NCBI GenBank assembly: GCA_965223305.1
Contig: CBDCWT010000074.1
Coordinates: 186,001 to 250,000, forward strand
Source of the DNA: CBDCWT01 sp965223305
Lineage (GTDB): Bacteria > Planctomycetota > Planctomycetia > Pirellulales > Pirellulaceae
Reading direction: 5' to 3'
Length of the DNA stretch: 64,000 nt
The translations under genes were made by a program, and so were the position numbers. How positions within the stretch are numbered: position 1 is the stretch's first letter; the number at the start of each line of letters is the position of its first letter. The notes under the pieces are model-generated. The model ran no database searches. It had not been told where the DNA came from and saw only the letters and a list, made by a program, of their open reading frames with translations. Shown here piece after piece: positions 43,231 to 51,774 of this stretch.

Positions 43231-44460
43231 ATGCTTGACACGCCACTGCCACGTCGAGACTTTCTTGCTGCCGGACTGGCGACGGCTTCACTGTTTGCAG
43301 TCGAGTCAGCGCGAGGATTTCAGACCAATGACACACTGAACGTCGCCTGTCTCGGGACGGGTGGTCGATCGCAGCGCATGCTGATGCCGCGTCTGGCGAA
43401 AATCCCCAACGTTCGTATCGCTGCTGTTTGTGATGTGTGGGACGCGCACCTCGCAGCCGGAGCTAAACTCGCCGATCCCAATGCTATCCGTGAAGACACA
43501 GACTTCCGTCGATTGTTGGATCGCTCGGATATCGACGCCGTCGTGATCGGTGCGCCGGATCACTGGCACGTCCCAATGACCATCGCGGCTTGTCAGGCGG
43601 GCAAGGATGTCTATGTCGAGAAACCGTTGACACATGATCACCGCGAGGGCGAAGCGGTAGTTGCCGCACAGAACGAACACCGGCGGATCGTGCAGGTTGG
43701 AACTCAGCAGCGAAGCATGCCTCACCTGCTCGAGGCTCGCCAGATCCTGTTGTCTGGGGTGTTGGGCAAGATCCACAAGATTCATCTGTCGTGGAACCGC
43801 AATCAGTCACGTTGGACACGAACGAAGTACGGCATCGATCCGGGGGCCGTTCGCTGGAAGCAGTTTCTCGGTAACGCGCCGGACCAGCCGTTCGACGAGT
43901 ACCGGTTGCGCAACTGGCGCTGGTTCTGGGATTTTGGCGGCGGCATCTTCACGGACCTGATGGTGCACTGGATCGACACCGCATACTGGATGCTCGACAT
44001 GGACAATCCGGCTATGGCGATGAGCATCGGGGACCACTTCGCGGCGCAAGGGCTGTGGGAAACACCGGACACCGTCCAGACGCTGCTCTCGTATCCCGAC
44101 AAGCAGCTGCAGGCGTACTTCGAGGGCACGTTCGTCAACCACCAGAACCGGTCATCGCTGACGTTTCTCGGCACAGAGGCCAACCTATACTGCGACCGCG
44201 GTCGCTATGAAGTCCGTCCGGAACGCGGCAAAAGCGTCGAACCGCAAAAGCGAGTTGACGGCAAGCGAGACATCCTAGGTTTGGACTTCTACGATGAAGT
44301 GGATGGCGCGTTATATCATCTGCGAGAGTGGGTCGATTGTGTGCGGACTCGAAAGCGACCATCCTGCCCGGCGGAAGAGGGAGTCCGCTCCGCCGCAGCC
44401 GCACACCTTGCCAACCTCTCTTACCGCGAAGGCAAGATCGCTCGGTGGTTCGGCTCCTGA
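43231..44460 (+). CDS. Tat-exported Gfo/Idh/MocA family oxidoreductase
   Basis: A 409-residue protein from the ATG at 43231, with AAGGAGA six bases upstream. A twin-arginine signal (PRRDFLAAGLATASLFAVES) occupies residues 7-26. A Rossmann NAD(P)-binding domain follows with CLGTGGRSQRM; DHWHVPMTIAACQAGKDVYVEKPL carries the conserved EKP lysine of this family. The C-terminal alpha/beta domain has the WFWDFGGGIFTDLMVHWID segment seen in planctomycetal members. These are NAD(P)- or tightly bound-cofactor oxidoreductases acting on sugars or inositols; export suggests it keeps its cofactor bound in the periplasm, as glucose-fructose oxidoreductase does. The substrate is unknown. Confidence 0.92.
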   Translation: MLDTPLPRRDFLAAGLATASLFAVESARGFQTNDTLNVACLGTGGRSQRMLMPRLAKIPNVRIAAVCDVWDAHLAAGAKLADPNAIREDTDFRRLLDRSDIDAVVIGAPDHWHVPMTIAACQAGKDVYVEKPLTHDHREGEAVVAAQNEHRRIVQVGTQQRSMPHLLEARQILLSGVLGKIHKIHLSWNRNQSRWTRTKYGIDPGAVRWKQFLGNAPDQPFDEYRLRNWRWFWDFGGGIFTDLMVHWIDTAYWMLDMDNPAMAMSIGDHFAAQGLWETPDTVQTLLSYPDKQLQAYFEGTFVNHQNRSSLTFLGTEANLYCDRGRYEVRPERGKSVEPQKRVDGKRDILGLDFYDEVDGALYHLREWVDCVRTRKRPSCPAEEGVRSAAAAHLANLSYREGKIARWFGS

Positions 44461-44525
44461 GTCACCAGGCTCCATTTGGTCACTCTCAAGTCGTCCATCA
44501 CGACAGGTTTTGTTGGTGCGAAAGC

Positions 44526-44583
44526 CGCCACCAAAGTCCCTTCTCCCCACCGGGGAGAAGGTGGCCGAAGGCCGGATGAGGGG
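44526..44583. repeat. Palindromic intergenic repeat (possible terminator)
   Basis: Two hairpins lie close together 70-110 bp after the oxidoreductase stop: TTCTCCCC-ACC-GGGGAGAA at 44541-44559 and GGCC-GAA-GGCC just after. This combination, ending GGATGAGGGGGG, is a widespread bacterial intergenic palindrome. It could end transcription from the oxidoreductase gene, but there is no strong T-run. Confidence 0.5.
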
Positions 44584-44651
44584 GGATCCAGAGTGAAAAA
44601 CTCTCGCACGGCGCGAAGACTTTGACTATTAGTAGCACAGGAAAGAGCAGG

Positions 44652-44786
44652 ATGAACATCAGGACCAACAAAGTCAAACAAAAGCTGGCAGCAGGCGAGA
44701 CGGTGTACGTAGTTTCCGGGCTTTTCACCAACGTGACTGCGTGGATCAGCGATGGAGCTCAGGAGTTCATGCGTCGTTCCAAGTAG
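44652..44786 (+). pseudogene. HpcH/HpaI-type aldolase remnant with large internal deletion
   Basis: A 44-codon frame with a plausible ribosome site (AAGAGCAGG) begins MNIRTNKVKQKLAAGETVYV and ends SDGAQEFMRRSK. The first ~25 residues look like the conserved N-terminus of HpcH/HpaI aldolases (N-x-VKxKL-x-AGE). The last ~13 resemble the C-terminal helix of the same family. The ~200 residues between, including the metal and catalytic residues, are absent. The frame is preserved across the join, so a short peptide could still be made, but it cannot be an aldolase. This is an inference from motif memory, not an alignment. Confidence 0.5.
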
Positions 44787-45072
44787 CCTGACCGACGCTG
44801 GGTGATCGCGGTGTGGTCCGGTCCTCAAACGGCGTGGCCGGTTTCCCCACGTAGGGCGATCTGTCGTCCATTATCTCAAGCGATCAGGTAACCGACCCCT
44901 GTCCCCCGGGATTGTTGGCCGGCACGGACATACTGTCCGCTACGACCGGCATTACCGGGGGCGTAGCAGCCAGCAAACGCTCCCACGGACGACGCCATAG
45001 ACTAGATTTGTGCAGCTGCTGATCGACCGGAGGTTTGTAACGGAAACCGATTCTCATACCCGAGCACGTTCC

Positions 45073-46857
45073 ATGTCGGACAAAGTCAATCACCGTTCCG
45101 CGGGTTGTCTGTTCCTTTTCGCGTTGCCATTCGCTGGAATCGGCATCTTCATGTTTGGGCTCACCGCATGGGCGCTTTCCGACTGGTGGCGCATGCAGAG
45201 CTGGGTCGAAGTCCCGGCGCTTGTGCTGGAAGCCCATTTGGAGGAGCGTCGTGATGACGATGGAACGACGTATCGCGCCGTCGCTCGTTACAAGTACAAC
45301 TATCAAGGCGTGAACTACGAAGGAGACCGGGTCGGCGTCGATACCACGGGAGACAACCTCGGCAATTTTCATGAGCGCAAAGTTGCTGAGCTTCAGCGGA
45401 AGATGAGCCGCAGCCAGCCGGTTCCCTGCTTTGTCAACCCCGCATCTCCGGAGCGATCTGTCTTGTACAGGGAGTTCCGCCTCGAGAAACTGGCTTTTTA
45501 CTTGTTGTTTGGCCTCGTTTTTGGTGGAGCCGGTGGCGGCATCTTGATCTACAGCTTCTATGCCCGGCGTCAATTGAGGAAATCAGATAGCCTGCGACAG
45601 GAACATCCCGACCAGCCTTGGATGTGGCGCGAGGATTGGGCGGAAGGCAATGTTCGGTCGTCATCGAAGACGAGCATGCTGGCCGCTGTCTCTTTTGCCA
45701 TCATGTGGAATCTGATCTCGTCGCCGGTGTTGTTCCTGCTGCCAGCAGAAGTTCGCAAGGAGAACTATCTTGCCTTGATTGGACTACTTTTTCCCGTGGT
45801 CGGAGTAGGGTTGATCATCTGGGCGTTCATCTCAGCCAGACGTTGGGTCAAATACGGCGAATCGACTTTTCAGGCGGCTTCTGTTCCAGGCGTCGTGGGT
45901 GGGCCGCTGGCTGGCGTGGTCCATACCACGGCGAAGCTGCGACCTGAACAGGGATTCCGGCAGACGCTAACCTGCTTACGCAAGGTCACATCGGGGAGCG
46001 GAGAGCATCGCAGCACGCGCGAGGACGTCCTGTGGCAGTCGTCACGTGTCATTCAGCAGGAGCTGGCGGCTGACTCGACCACGTCGGCAATTCCCGTTCA
46101 GTTTCATATCCCGTACGACGCGGAACCTACGACGCCGTCCGGAGCGACAAGTCCAGTCCTTTGGCGATTGGAGATACAGGCCGATGCCCCCGGTGTAGAC
46201 TACCACGCGTCATTCGAAGTGCCGGTGTTTCATACTGCCGATAGCTCCCCCGACTATCAACCGGATGACTCAGCCATTTCACAGTACGTTCGCGAGGAAT
46301 CGATGGCGGACGTTTATCGAGAATGCGGAATACGTCGGCATGAGACCGTAAGGGGGATTCGAATTGAGTTTCCGTTGTTCCGCAATTGGGCAGCGGCATT
46401 AGGGGCCACCGTGTTCTTGTCGATCTGGATGGGCGCCATTGTGTTGATGATCCACTTAGGAGCACCTCTATTGTTCCCGATCGCTTTTGGTCTTTTCGCA
46501 CTCCTGATCTTCTGGCTCGCGCTGGAGCTTTGGCTGTGGAGAAGCGTGACGGAAGTCAACCCGCAAGGAGTTTCCGTGCGCGCCGGCCTCGTTGGTCTAT
46601 CTTCGACGCAGTCGTTTGACAGAAGCCAAATCGAGACCGTCACATCCAAGACGGGCATGCAGTCGGGGCGGACGCTATACTACGATCTCCAGCTCACCAC
46701 CAAGGACGGGAAAAGCTATGATTTCGGGAAACGCGTTGCTAATCAAGCAGCGGCACAAGCCATAGTGGACGACGTTAGGCAAGTGCTGGGTTTTAACGGA
46801 TCTCTCGAGCGAAGATCGGACGAGTCCATTGAAAGCTCTGACGTCGTGGCCGTCTAG
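45073..46857 (+). CDS. DUF3592-domain multi-pass membrane protein
   Basis: A 594-residue protein; the ATG at 45073 (MSDKVNHRSAG) is preferred to a GTG at 45010 because it directly precedes the first TM helix. The DUF3592 pattern is clear: a first helix (LFALPFAGIGIFMFGLTAWAL), W-x-EVPALVLEA, a beta segment with VARYKYNYQGVNYEGDRV, a PCFVNPASPERSVLYREF motif and a second helix. Two further helices lie at about 225-290, then a soluble domain, another helical hairpin at about 455-505 and a PH-like C-terminal domain. The function of DUF3592 is unknown. The stop codon lies in the duplicated target site of the MITE-like element that follows. Confidence 0.85.
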   Translation: MSDKVNHRSAGCLFLFALPFAGIGIFMFGLTAWALSDWWRMQSWVEVPALVLEAHLEERRDDDGTTYRAVARYKYNYQGVNYEGDRVGVDTTGDNLGNFHERKVAELQRKMSRSQPVPCFVNPASPERSVLYREFRLEKLAFYLLFGLVFGGAGGGILIYSFYARRQLRKSDSLRQEHPDQPWMWREDWAEGNVRSSSKTSMLAAVSFAIMWNLISSPVLFLLPAEVRKENYLALIGLLFPVVGVGLIIWAFISARRWVKYGESTFQAASVPGVVGGPLAGVVHTTAKLRPEQGFRQTLTCLRKVTSGSGEHRSTREDVLWQSSRVIQQELAADSTTSAIPVQFHIPYDAEPTTPSGATSPVLWRLEIQADAPGVDYHASFEVPVFHTADSSPDYQPDDSAISQYVREESMADVYRECGIRRHETVRGIRIEFPLFRNWAAALGATVFLSIWMGAIVLMIHLGAPLLFPIAFGLFALLIFWLALELWLWRSVTEVNPQGVSVRAGLVGLSSTQSFDRSQIETVTSKTGMQSGRTLYYDLQLTTKDGKSYDFGKRVANQAAAQAIVDDVRQVLGFNGSLERRSDESIESSDVVAV

Positions 46858-46858
46858 C

Positions 46859-46950
46859 TGCCTGTTGAAAAACGCCGTCCTGGCGTTTTTCAACCTCGCC
46901 AAGCTCAGAACAGAGTTCTTCGCGGTTCGCGCGTTGAGAAAATCAACAGG
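46859..46950. mobile_element. MITE-like element with target-site duplication
   Basis: The ends CCTGTTGA (46861-46868) and TCAACAGG (46943-46950) are perfect 8-bp inverted repeats. The element is flanked by a 9-bp direct repeat, CCGTCTAGC, at 46850-46858 and 46951-46959, as expected for a transposition target duplication. Inside is a perfect 13-bp-stem hairpin, GTTGAAAAACGCC/GGCGTTTTTCAAC, at 46864-46894 with a 5-base loop; this could act as a terminator for the DUF3592 gene. No coding capacity. The duplicated site includes the TAG stop of the upstream gene, so the gene was not disrupted. Confidence 0.65.
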
Positions 46951-46963
46951 CCGTCTAGCCCGA

Positions 46964-47128
46964 ATTATTCATGAGCGATCTGCTGCGAGGTCGTAAGTCC
47001 ATCCGTGGCTTCGTCATGCTTCACAATTCTCCCTCAACGTATTGCTTCTAATACGCCTGCGGAAGAATTGCTCGCCTTCCTTGCCACGAACGTACTTACA
47101 ACCTCTCGCGACGATCTTCATGAATAAT
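46964..47128. mobile_element. Second MITE-like inverted-repeat element
   Basis: Arms at 46964-47009 and 47083-47128 are about 70% complementary over 46 bp, with identical outer ends (ATTATTCATGA / TCATGAATAAT) and inner ends (CGTGGC / GCCACG). About 70 bp lie between the arms. The outer sequence followed by CCGG resembles ends of known bacterial insertion-sequence families, but no transposase is present. It lies directly next to the 46859-46950 element. From about 47130 to 47328 nothing further is seen apart from the upstream region of the SDR gene. Confidence 0.5.
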
Positions 47129-47328
47129 CCGGCCTAGGCCGTGGGTAAACCCGCAGTGCGCGCTTGCCGCCGGAGTTTTGCTGACCGGGCTTTGCCGCGA
47201 AACCAACGTCCACCTCTGCAAAACTCCTCTGGGGCGCGGTTAAACTAACGACAGGCCATACGTTACAATCATTCGATGTCGTCAAGTCGGAGTAACGAAC
47301 TCACGGACCAAGCAGGACGGAAAGACCA

Positions 47329-48093
47329 ATGAAAGTCAGCGGGAATACGATCTTAATCACGGGTGGCAGCGCAGGGATCGGCTTGGCGTTTGCGAAGAGA
47401 TTTCTGGAGCTTGACAATCAGGTGATCGTAACTGGCCGAAACCAAGAGAGGCTCGATCAAGCCAGGGCGGAGCATCCGGGCTTAGAGACGATCCAGTGCG
47501 ATGTTGCCAACGTGGATCAGATATTCGCAGCGCGCAACGAAGTCTGCCATCGATTTCCGAGCTTAAACGTGCTGATGAACAATGCGGGAATCTTCAGATA
47601 TCTCAACGTGACTCGGTCGACCGATGATCTGATGGGATTGACATCGGAAGTCGAGATCAACTTCAACGGATTGATTCGAACGACTTCGGCATTTATGGAC
47701 CAGCTCCAGTCCACTCAAGGCACCATCATCAATGTTTCGTCGGGGCTTGCGTTCGTGCCCCTGCAATGCAGTCCCGTCTACAACGCCACGAAGGCCGCCG
47801 TGCACTCGTACACCATTGCGCTCCGACAGCAGCTGGCTGAATCGCAGGTGGAGGTCATCGAGTTGATGCCGCCAGCGATCAAGACTCAACTGACGGCAGA
47901 TCTGCCTGACGATGCCGGCTTCCAAATGTTGACGACCGATCAGTTGGTCACGGCGACGGAAGGGGGACTGCGGGCCGGCAAAGAGGAAATTCGACCGGGA
48001 CAGTCCAACCAGCTTCACTGGATGTCCCGGATCGCCCCCGGGTTCATTCGCGGGCAGCTTGCGAAGGGTTCGAAGAACCTCATTCCCAACTAG
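47329..48093 (+). CDS. Short-chain dehydrogenase/reductase (DltE-like SDR)
   Basis: A 254-residue classical SDR. The cofactor motif TGGSAGIG lies at residues 11-18, NNAG at 85-88, the catalytic serine in INVSSG near 137-138, and YNATK gives Tyr151 and Lys155. TGRN after the second strand suggests NADP(H) preference. The SPVYNATKAAVHSYTIALRQQL stretch is typical of the DltE/YxxK subgroup acting on fatty or sugar-alcohol substrates. The substrate is unknown. It stands alone on the plus strand, with MITE-like elements upstream and decayed sequence downstream. Confidence 0.92.
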   Translation: MKVSGNTILITGGSAGIGLAFAKRFLELDNQVIVTGRNQERLDQARAEHPGLETIQCDVANVDQIFAARNEVCHRFPSLNVLMNNAGIFRYLNVTRSTDDLMGLTSEVEINFNGLIRTTSAFMDQLQSTQGTIINVSSGLAFVPLQCSPVYNATKAAVHSYTIALRQQLAESQVEVIELMPPAIKTQLTADLPDDAGFQMLTTDQLVTATEGGLRAGKEEIRPGQSNQLHWMSRIAPGFIRGQLAKGSKNLIPN

Positions 48094-48258
48094 CGGCTGG
48101 ACAAGCCGATGCCTCGGACTGCCGCCATATCGCCCAACGAACAGATACGGAGTGGCCCTGGCCGGAGCGATCGGGCCATCTATTCACGAAGTCTTGCGAA
48201 GTAGCTCCACGCTATCGCCCTTGCTGTAGCTCGGAGACGAGCTTCTGATCCGATCTCC

Positions 48259-48339
48259 TTACTCGTCAGCAGGCATACCACAGGCCAGCGCAGCGCCGGA
48301 AGAACGAGCCATGAAACGGAAGAAGTCGCGTCTGTCCAT
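48259..48339 (-). pseudogene. Truncated Tat-signal leader peptide frame
   Basis: An ATG at 48339 opens a 26-codon frame, MDRRDFFRFMARSSGAALAC and six more residues, ending at a TAA (48259-48261). RRDFFRF followed by a small-residue hydrophobic stretch and a cysteine is a twin-arginine, possibly lipoprotein, leader with nothing attached. The same frame continues after the stop for about 24 codons with unremarkable sequence. It is best read as the 5' remnant of an exported-protein gene. Confidence 0.45.
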
Positions 48340-48468
48340 GTTCGCAATCCAATGAGTTGTATGAGTCCGCGCAGGTTGAGATTTTACAGCCGGTACGGGC
48401 GGCGGTCTCATCGCCGTCACCCCACTCCTCTGTGGAAACTCTTTTGTTTGTCCGCGTTTGTCAAAGCG

Positions 48469-48578
48469 TCATAGCTCCTCGTCGCTGGGCTCGTCGTCTT
48501 CGTCGATCAGTCTCTCCTGTTGCACCAAGCGCTTCAAGTACTGTTTCCAGTCGCCCGTGTCGTGCCGCACGATACGCG
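48469..48578 (-). pseudogene. C-terminal gene fragment cut by REP palindrome
   Basis: Reading leftward from the REP palindrome, a frame encodes RIVRHDTGDWKQYLKRLVQQ followed by ERLIDEDDEPSDEEL and a TGA stop (48469-48471). The amphipathic, charged sequence with an acidic tail looks like the genuine C-terminus of a protein. Upstream the frame runs into the palindrome, which carries an in-frame stop. The family was not recognised. Confidence 0.4.
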
Positions 48579-48636
48579 ATGCCTCATCACGCGGAGCGTG
48601 ATGGCTACGTAGACGTCACGCTCCGCGTGACGTTGC
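48576..48636. repeat. REP-like double palindrome, copy C (inverted)
   Basis: It begins GCGATGCCTCATCACGC and ends CGTGACGTTGC, the reverse complement of copies A and B. It directly abuts the C-terminal gene fragment. Confidence 0.8.
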
Positions 48637-48974
48637 CGACCGTTCAGGTGCCCTGTGCGATAGACGTGGTGTCGAAGTCTAACCGCGTTCTCCTGATGGG
48701 CATTTTTTGATTCGCAGCCAAATAACCCAGAAGGACGGGCGCCATGGCACAGGTTATATCGGATTCTCGACTCCTGAAATCCCTTCTCGTTGTTGTCCCG
48801 AGCAATTTGATGATTTGTCTCGTGGACGATTCGTCGCTGGCTTAGCGACTTGTGGCGGCGGTACGATGTTTTTTCAAGCGCTCGCCGACGCCCAAAAAGA
48901 CCGAGCTATTTGAACGCCGATTGGAGGACGTGCTTTGAGAGGTCGGACGGACCATCTTAGAATTTACGCTACCT
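48637..48974. repeat. REP-unit core, copy 3 (inverted)
   Basis: This matches the core at 33222-33559 in reverse orientation with scattered substitutions and a one-base deletion in the CAAGCGCTCGC segment compared with the other copies. Recognisable landmarks are AACCGCGTTCTCCTGATGGG, AATAACCCAGAAGGACGG and TTGGAGGACGTGCTTTGAGA. Confidence 0.65.
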
Positions 48975-49035
48975 GCGATGCCTCATCACGCGGAGCGTGA
49001 TGGCTACGTAGACGTCACGCTCCGCGTGACGTTGC
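48975..49035. repeat. REP-like double palindrome, copy D (inverted)
   Basis: Sequence and orientation match copy C, 399 bp further on. Confidence 0.8.
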
Positions 49036-49366
49036 CGACGGTGCAGACGCCTTGTGCGATAGACGTGATATCGAAGTCTAACCGCGTTCTCCTGATGGGC
49101 ATTTTTTTGATTCGCAGCCAAATAACCCAGAAGGACGGGCGCCATGGCACAGGTTACATGGGATTCTCGACTCCTGAAATCCCTTCTCGTTGTTGTCCCG
49201 AGTAATTTGATGATTCGCCTCGTGCCACTGGCTTAGCGACTTGTGGCGGCGGTACGATGTTTTTTCAAGCGGCTCGCCGACGCCCAAAAAGACCGAGCTA
49301 TTTGAACGCCGATTGGAGGACGTGCTTTGAGAAGTCGGACGGACCATCTTAGAATTCACGCTACCT
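49036..49366. repeat. REP-unit core, copy 4 (inverted)
   Basis: The same core as 48637-48974 but about 7 bp shorter. The GTGGACGATTCGTCGCTGGC segment of other copies is reduced to GTGCCACTGGC here. Confidence 0.65.
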
Positions 49367-49427
49367 GCGATGCCTCATCACGCGGAGCGTGATGGCTACG
49401 TAGACGTCACGCTCCGCGTGACGTTGC
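49367..49427. repeat. REP-like double palindrome, copy E (inverted)
   Basis: Sequence and orientation match copies C and D. Only about 35 bp of the next core follow before similarity ends near 49460. Confidence 0.8.
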
Positions 49428-49626
49428 CGACGGTGCAGGCGCCCTGTGCGATAGACGTGGTCGATCTGAGAACTGTCGTTCGTGGGCGTATCTGGTCGAG
49501 AATCTGGTCCCGCATTCTTGCCGATCCAGCGTCGCTTCCACCGATAGCTCGTCGAAACGAACCTCACGATGCCAATAAACGCCTGAAAAAGTCGTTACTA
49601 CGCTGACTTGCACCCTTCAACGACTG

Positions 49627-51774
49627 TTAGGTGTACCAGTTCTCAAACGTGCCTTGTTCCACGAAGAGCGTCGTAAACAAGCTTGCTGCACGACGCAGAT
49701 CAAACTTGTCCAATGATTGCGGTGGATCGCTGCGGCTTCCATTCTCAATAAAGGACGTCGCAGTTTCGAACCAAAACTTAGGGAGATTTGTCCGAGATCG
49801 ATAGTTGTAACGTATCTTTTTCAGAATATCGGCGTCCGATCTACTTCTAAAGTCGAACAAGTACGATTGAGAGAGGGGACGTTTTTCACCGCTCAGAGCC
49901 CTGCCGACACAGAGATTCAGGGTGCCTCCAAAGTCAGCCATTATCTCCTCAAAAAAACGATGCTGTTTGTCTCCGTCATCCGTGCCGTTCCGCTGCGCGA
50001 GCACCCAAACAGCATAGACAGATGGCATGATCTTATACATCTCGTGGAACCACTCGTCGAGATTCTTGACGCGGTCCTTTGTCGCTAGCACAGTGGCTTT
50101 GACTGTGGACGCGTAGTCATTCAGTGCCGCCGTATCCGCCGCGTACCGATTGAACTCGGCTTCTGATTCAAATCGCGACGTCAATAGCCACTTCGCGGCG
50201 CAGTGTCCACCAGTCAACCATCTTGTTGTCCAGAGTCGGATGACAAAATCGCTCAGCTGGTCCGTCGAGTATTTACGGCGCGCCTCGTTTATTGTCCGTG
50301 AGATGAGGATGTGCGCCCTCTGCGCGCCGGGTGTCATCAAGAGTTGCAAGAACTGCTGTATCTGTCCGATATACTTGCTGAGAGGCAGCCCTTGTCCAGA
50401 AAATGGCGGATCAATGAACACGTCGTCCACCATGCGATCGGTATCGAGGAGAATAGCGGGCCGTTCGACAGGTGAGTTGTCCTGGAAAACGGTTCTATCG
50501 TTGCTCTCGCGCGCGGGATAGAGCAGATCGCGATGCTGCTCAGGGTCCAAAGCCTCGGCTTCCAATTCATACACTTCGCGAGCGCGATTTAGAACAAATG
50601 CATCGATCTGCTTGTCCAGCAGGGCGTCGACGGCGCTCGGAATAGTAGCTGTTGGTGCGATGTGACGCGCAATGGGAACGGGTCCATCTTCACGAGGCAG
50701 TTCGTCACGTATCTTATCGAGTAGTTCAAGAGACTCTTGAGCCTTTGCATGAGCAGCTCCATAGAGTGCGATATGCGTGTCATGAACTCGTCGGGCGATC
50801 GACTCGGCTTCTAAGTAGTCATGTTGTTCGGCGAGAAAACAGGCGAGGGTGGTCAAGCTTCGGAGCAGGCTCGGATGCGCATTCCCCTGGTGTACTTCCT
50901 TGTTCGCGACTGCCAGTCGCAACAACTCGATAGCCCGATCCGCTTGGCCAATTTGAAAGGCTGTACCTGCTGCATTTGCCAAAATGACACCGCAATCAAA
51001 ATCGTAGTCGAAGGATGAGCAAATAGAGGCAGCGCGCTCCTGCAACTCAAATGCCGAGGAAAGTCCGTCCGGGAGGCGTTTTGCGATCAGGGCTGCCGTG
51101 TCCAAGCTGCGGGCCATCTCTGGAGCATTTGGGCCCTCAGTCCGCTCAACAATACACATGGATTCGTCCGACACTTCTGACGCACATTCGATCCGGTCCA
51201 CGGCGAGATAGCACATTGCGAGATTTCGCAACACTAAAGCCAGTTGTTCACTGTCGATACCACCAGATCGCCGATACGCAAGCGCGAACTCAAAAAAAGG
51301 AACTCCTGCCTCATGGTTGCCAGAATTGCTGTATGAGGACCCCAAGAGCTCTGCTGTTGTGGCGCTCTGCTCGTGATCGTTCCCGTACAACTCGATGTTA
51401 ATATCATGGGCCTCCCGTAGTTTCTCGATGGCGTCCGCGAAACGACCACCGTCATGTTGTAACTTACCCAACTCTATGAGAACCTGCGCCATCTGCTCTC
51501 TGTTCGGACAAATCTGCAGCGAATTGAGGGCCGTTCGAAGGCAAGTCTCTGCGAGGGCTGGACATCGTAAGTACTTTGCTAGTCGACTTACGACCAGCAT
51601 CGTTCGAACGGCTTCAGTCGTATGCGGACCGTCGAAGCTGTCCAGGGTTGACTTTGCTTCTTCGACAACGCGCGCCGCATCGGCCGTGCTCTCTCCTCGT
51701 GCGGCTCTCGTGCTGAGCTCGAGTAGAGCCTTTTCCACCGTCAGCAGTTCTTCAGTACTGTGAATATGGGACAT
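49627..51774 (-). CDS. TPR-repeat protein with uncharacterised C-terminal domain
   Basis: A 715-residue protein without signal peptide or TM helices, so probably cytoplasmic. The ATG at 51774 (MSHIHSTEE) has GGAG just upstream; an in-frame ATG at 51795 is weaker. Residues of about 20-375 form six to eight TPR units of the kinesin-light-chain type (LGSSYSNSGNHEAGVPFFEFAL, LRNLAMCYLAVDRIECA, LTTLACFLAEQHDYLEAESIARRV). Residues of about 400-715 contain a mostly helical region rich in aromatic residues (DEWFHEMYKIMPSVYAVWVL, FEEIMADFGGTLNLCVGRAL) that I do not recognise. It is the last gene of a three-gene minus-strand set. TPR proteins of this kind often serve as scaffolds or sensors in signalling or defence systems; no catalytic motif is visible. 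Confidence 0.82.
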   Translation of the reverse strand: MSHIHSTEELLTVEKALLELSTRAARGESTADAARVVEEAKSTLDSFDGPHTTEAVRTMLVVSRLAKYLRCPALAETCLRTALNSLQICPNREQMAQVLIELGKLQHDGGRFADAIEKLREAHDINIELYGNDHEQSATTAELLGSSYSNSGNHEAGVPFFEFALAYRRSGGIDSEQLALVLRNLAMCYLAVDRIECASEVSDESMCIVERTEGPNAPEMARSLDTAALIAKRLPDGLSSAFELQERAASICSSFDYDFDCGVILANAAGTAFQIGQADRAIELLRLAVANKEVHQGNAHPSLLRSLTTLACFLAEQHDYLEAESIARRVHDTHIALYGAAHAKAQESLELLDKIRDELPREDGPVPIARHIAPTATIPSAVDALLDKQIDAFVLNRAREVYELEAEALDPEQHRDLLYPARESNDRTVFQDNSPVERPAILLDTDRMVDDVFIDPPFSGQGLPLSKYIGQIQQFLQLLMTPGAQRAHILISRTINEARRKYSTDQLSDFVIRLWTTRWLTGGHCAAKWLLTSRFESEAEFNRYAADTAALNDYASTVKATVLATKDRVKNLDEWFHEMYKIMPSVYAVWVLAQRNGTDDGDKQHRFFEEIMADFGGTLNLCVGRALSGEKRPLSQSYLFDFRSRSDADILKKIRYNYRSRTNLPKFWFETATSFIENGSRSDPPQSLDKFDLRRAASLFTTLFVEQGTFENWYT

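Larger units (their letters stand above)
48094..49626. other. Gene-remnant and repeat region
   Basis: About 1.5 kb without an intact gene. It contains a short truncated Tat-leader frame (48259-48339, minus), a C-terminal gene fragment (48469-48578, minus), and three REP-like palindromes with two full core units (48576-49427), inverted relative to 33.2-33.8 kb. From 49428 to about 49460 the start of a further core copy is seen before similarity stops. From 49461 to 49626 nothing recognisable was found. Confidence 0.6.

Noticed and set aside
44884..45573. Minus-strand 229-codon frame opposite the DUF3592 gene
   Set aside because: It lies opposite the DUF3592 gene, which has clear TM helices and family motifs; the minus frame has no recognisable features.
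33161..49427. CRISPR array
   Set aside because: The repeats are spaced about 395 bp apart with conserved, not variable, spacers, and no cas genes are present.
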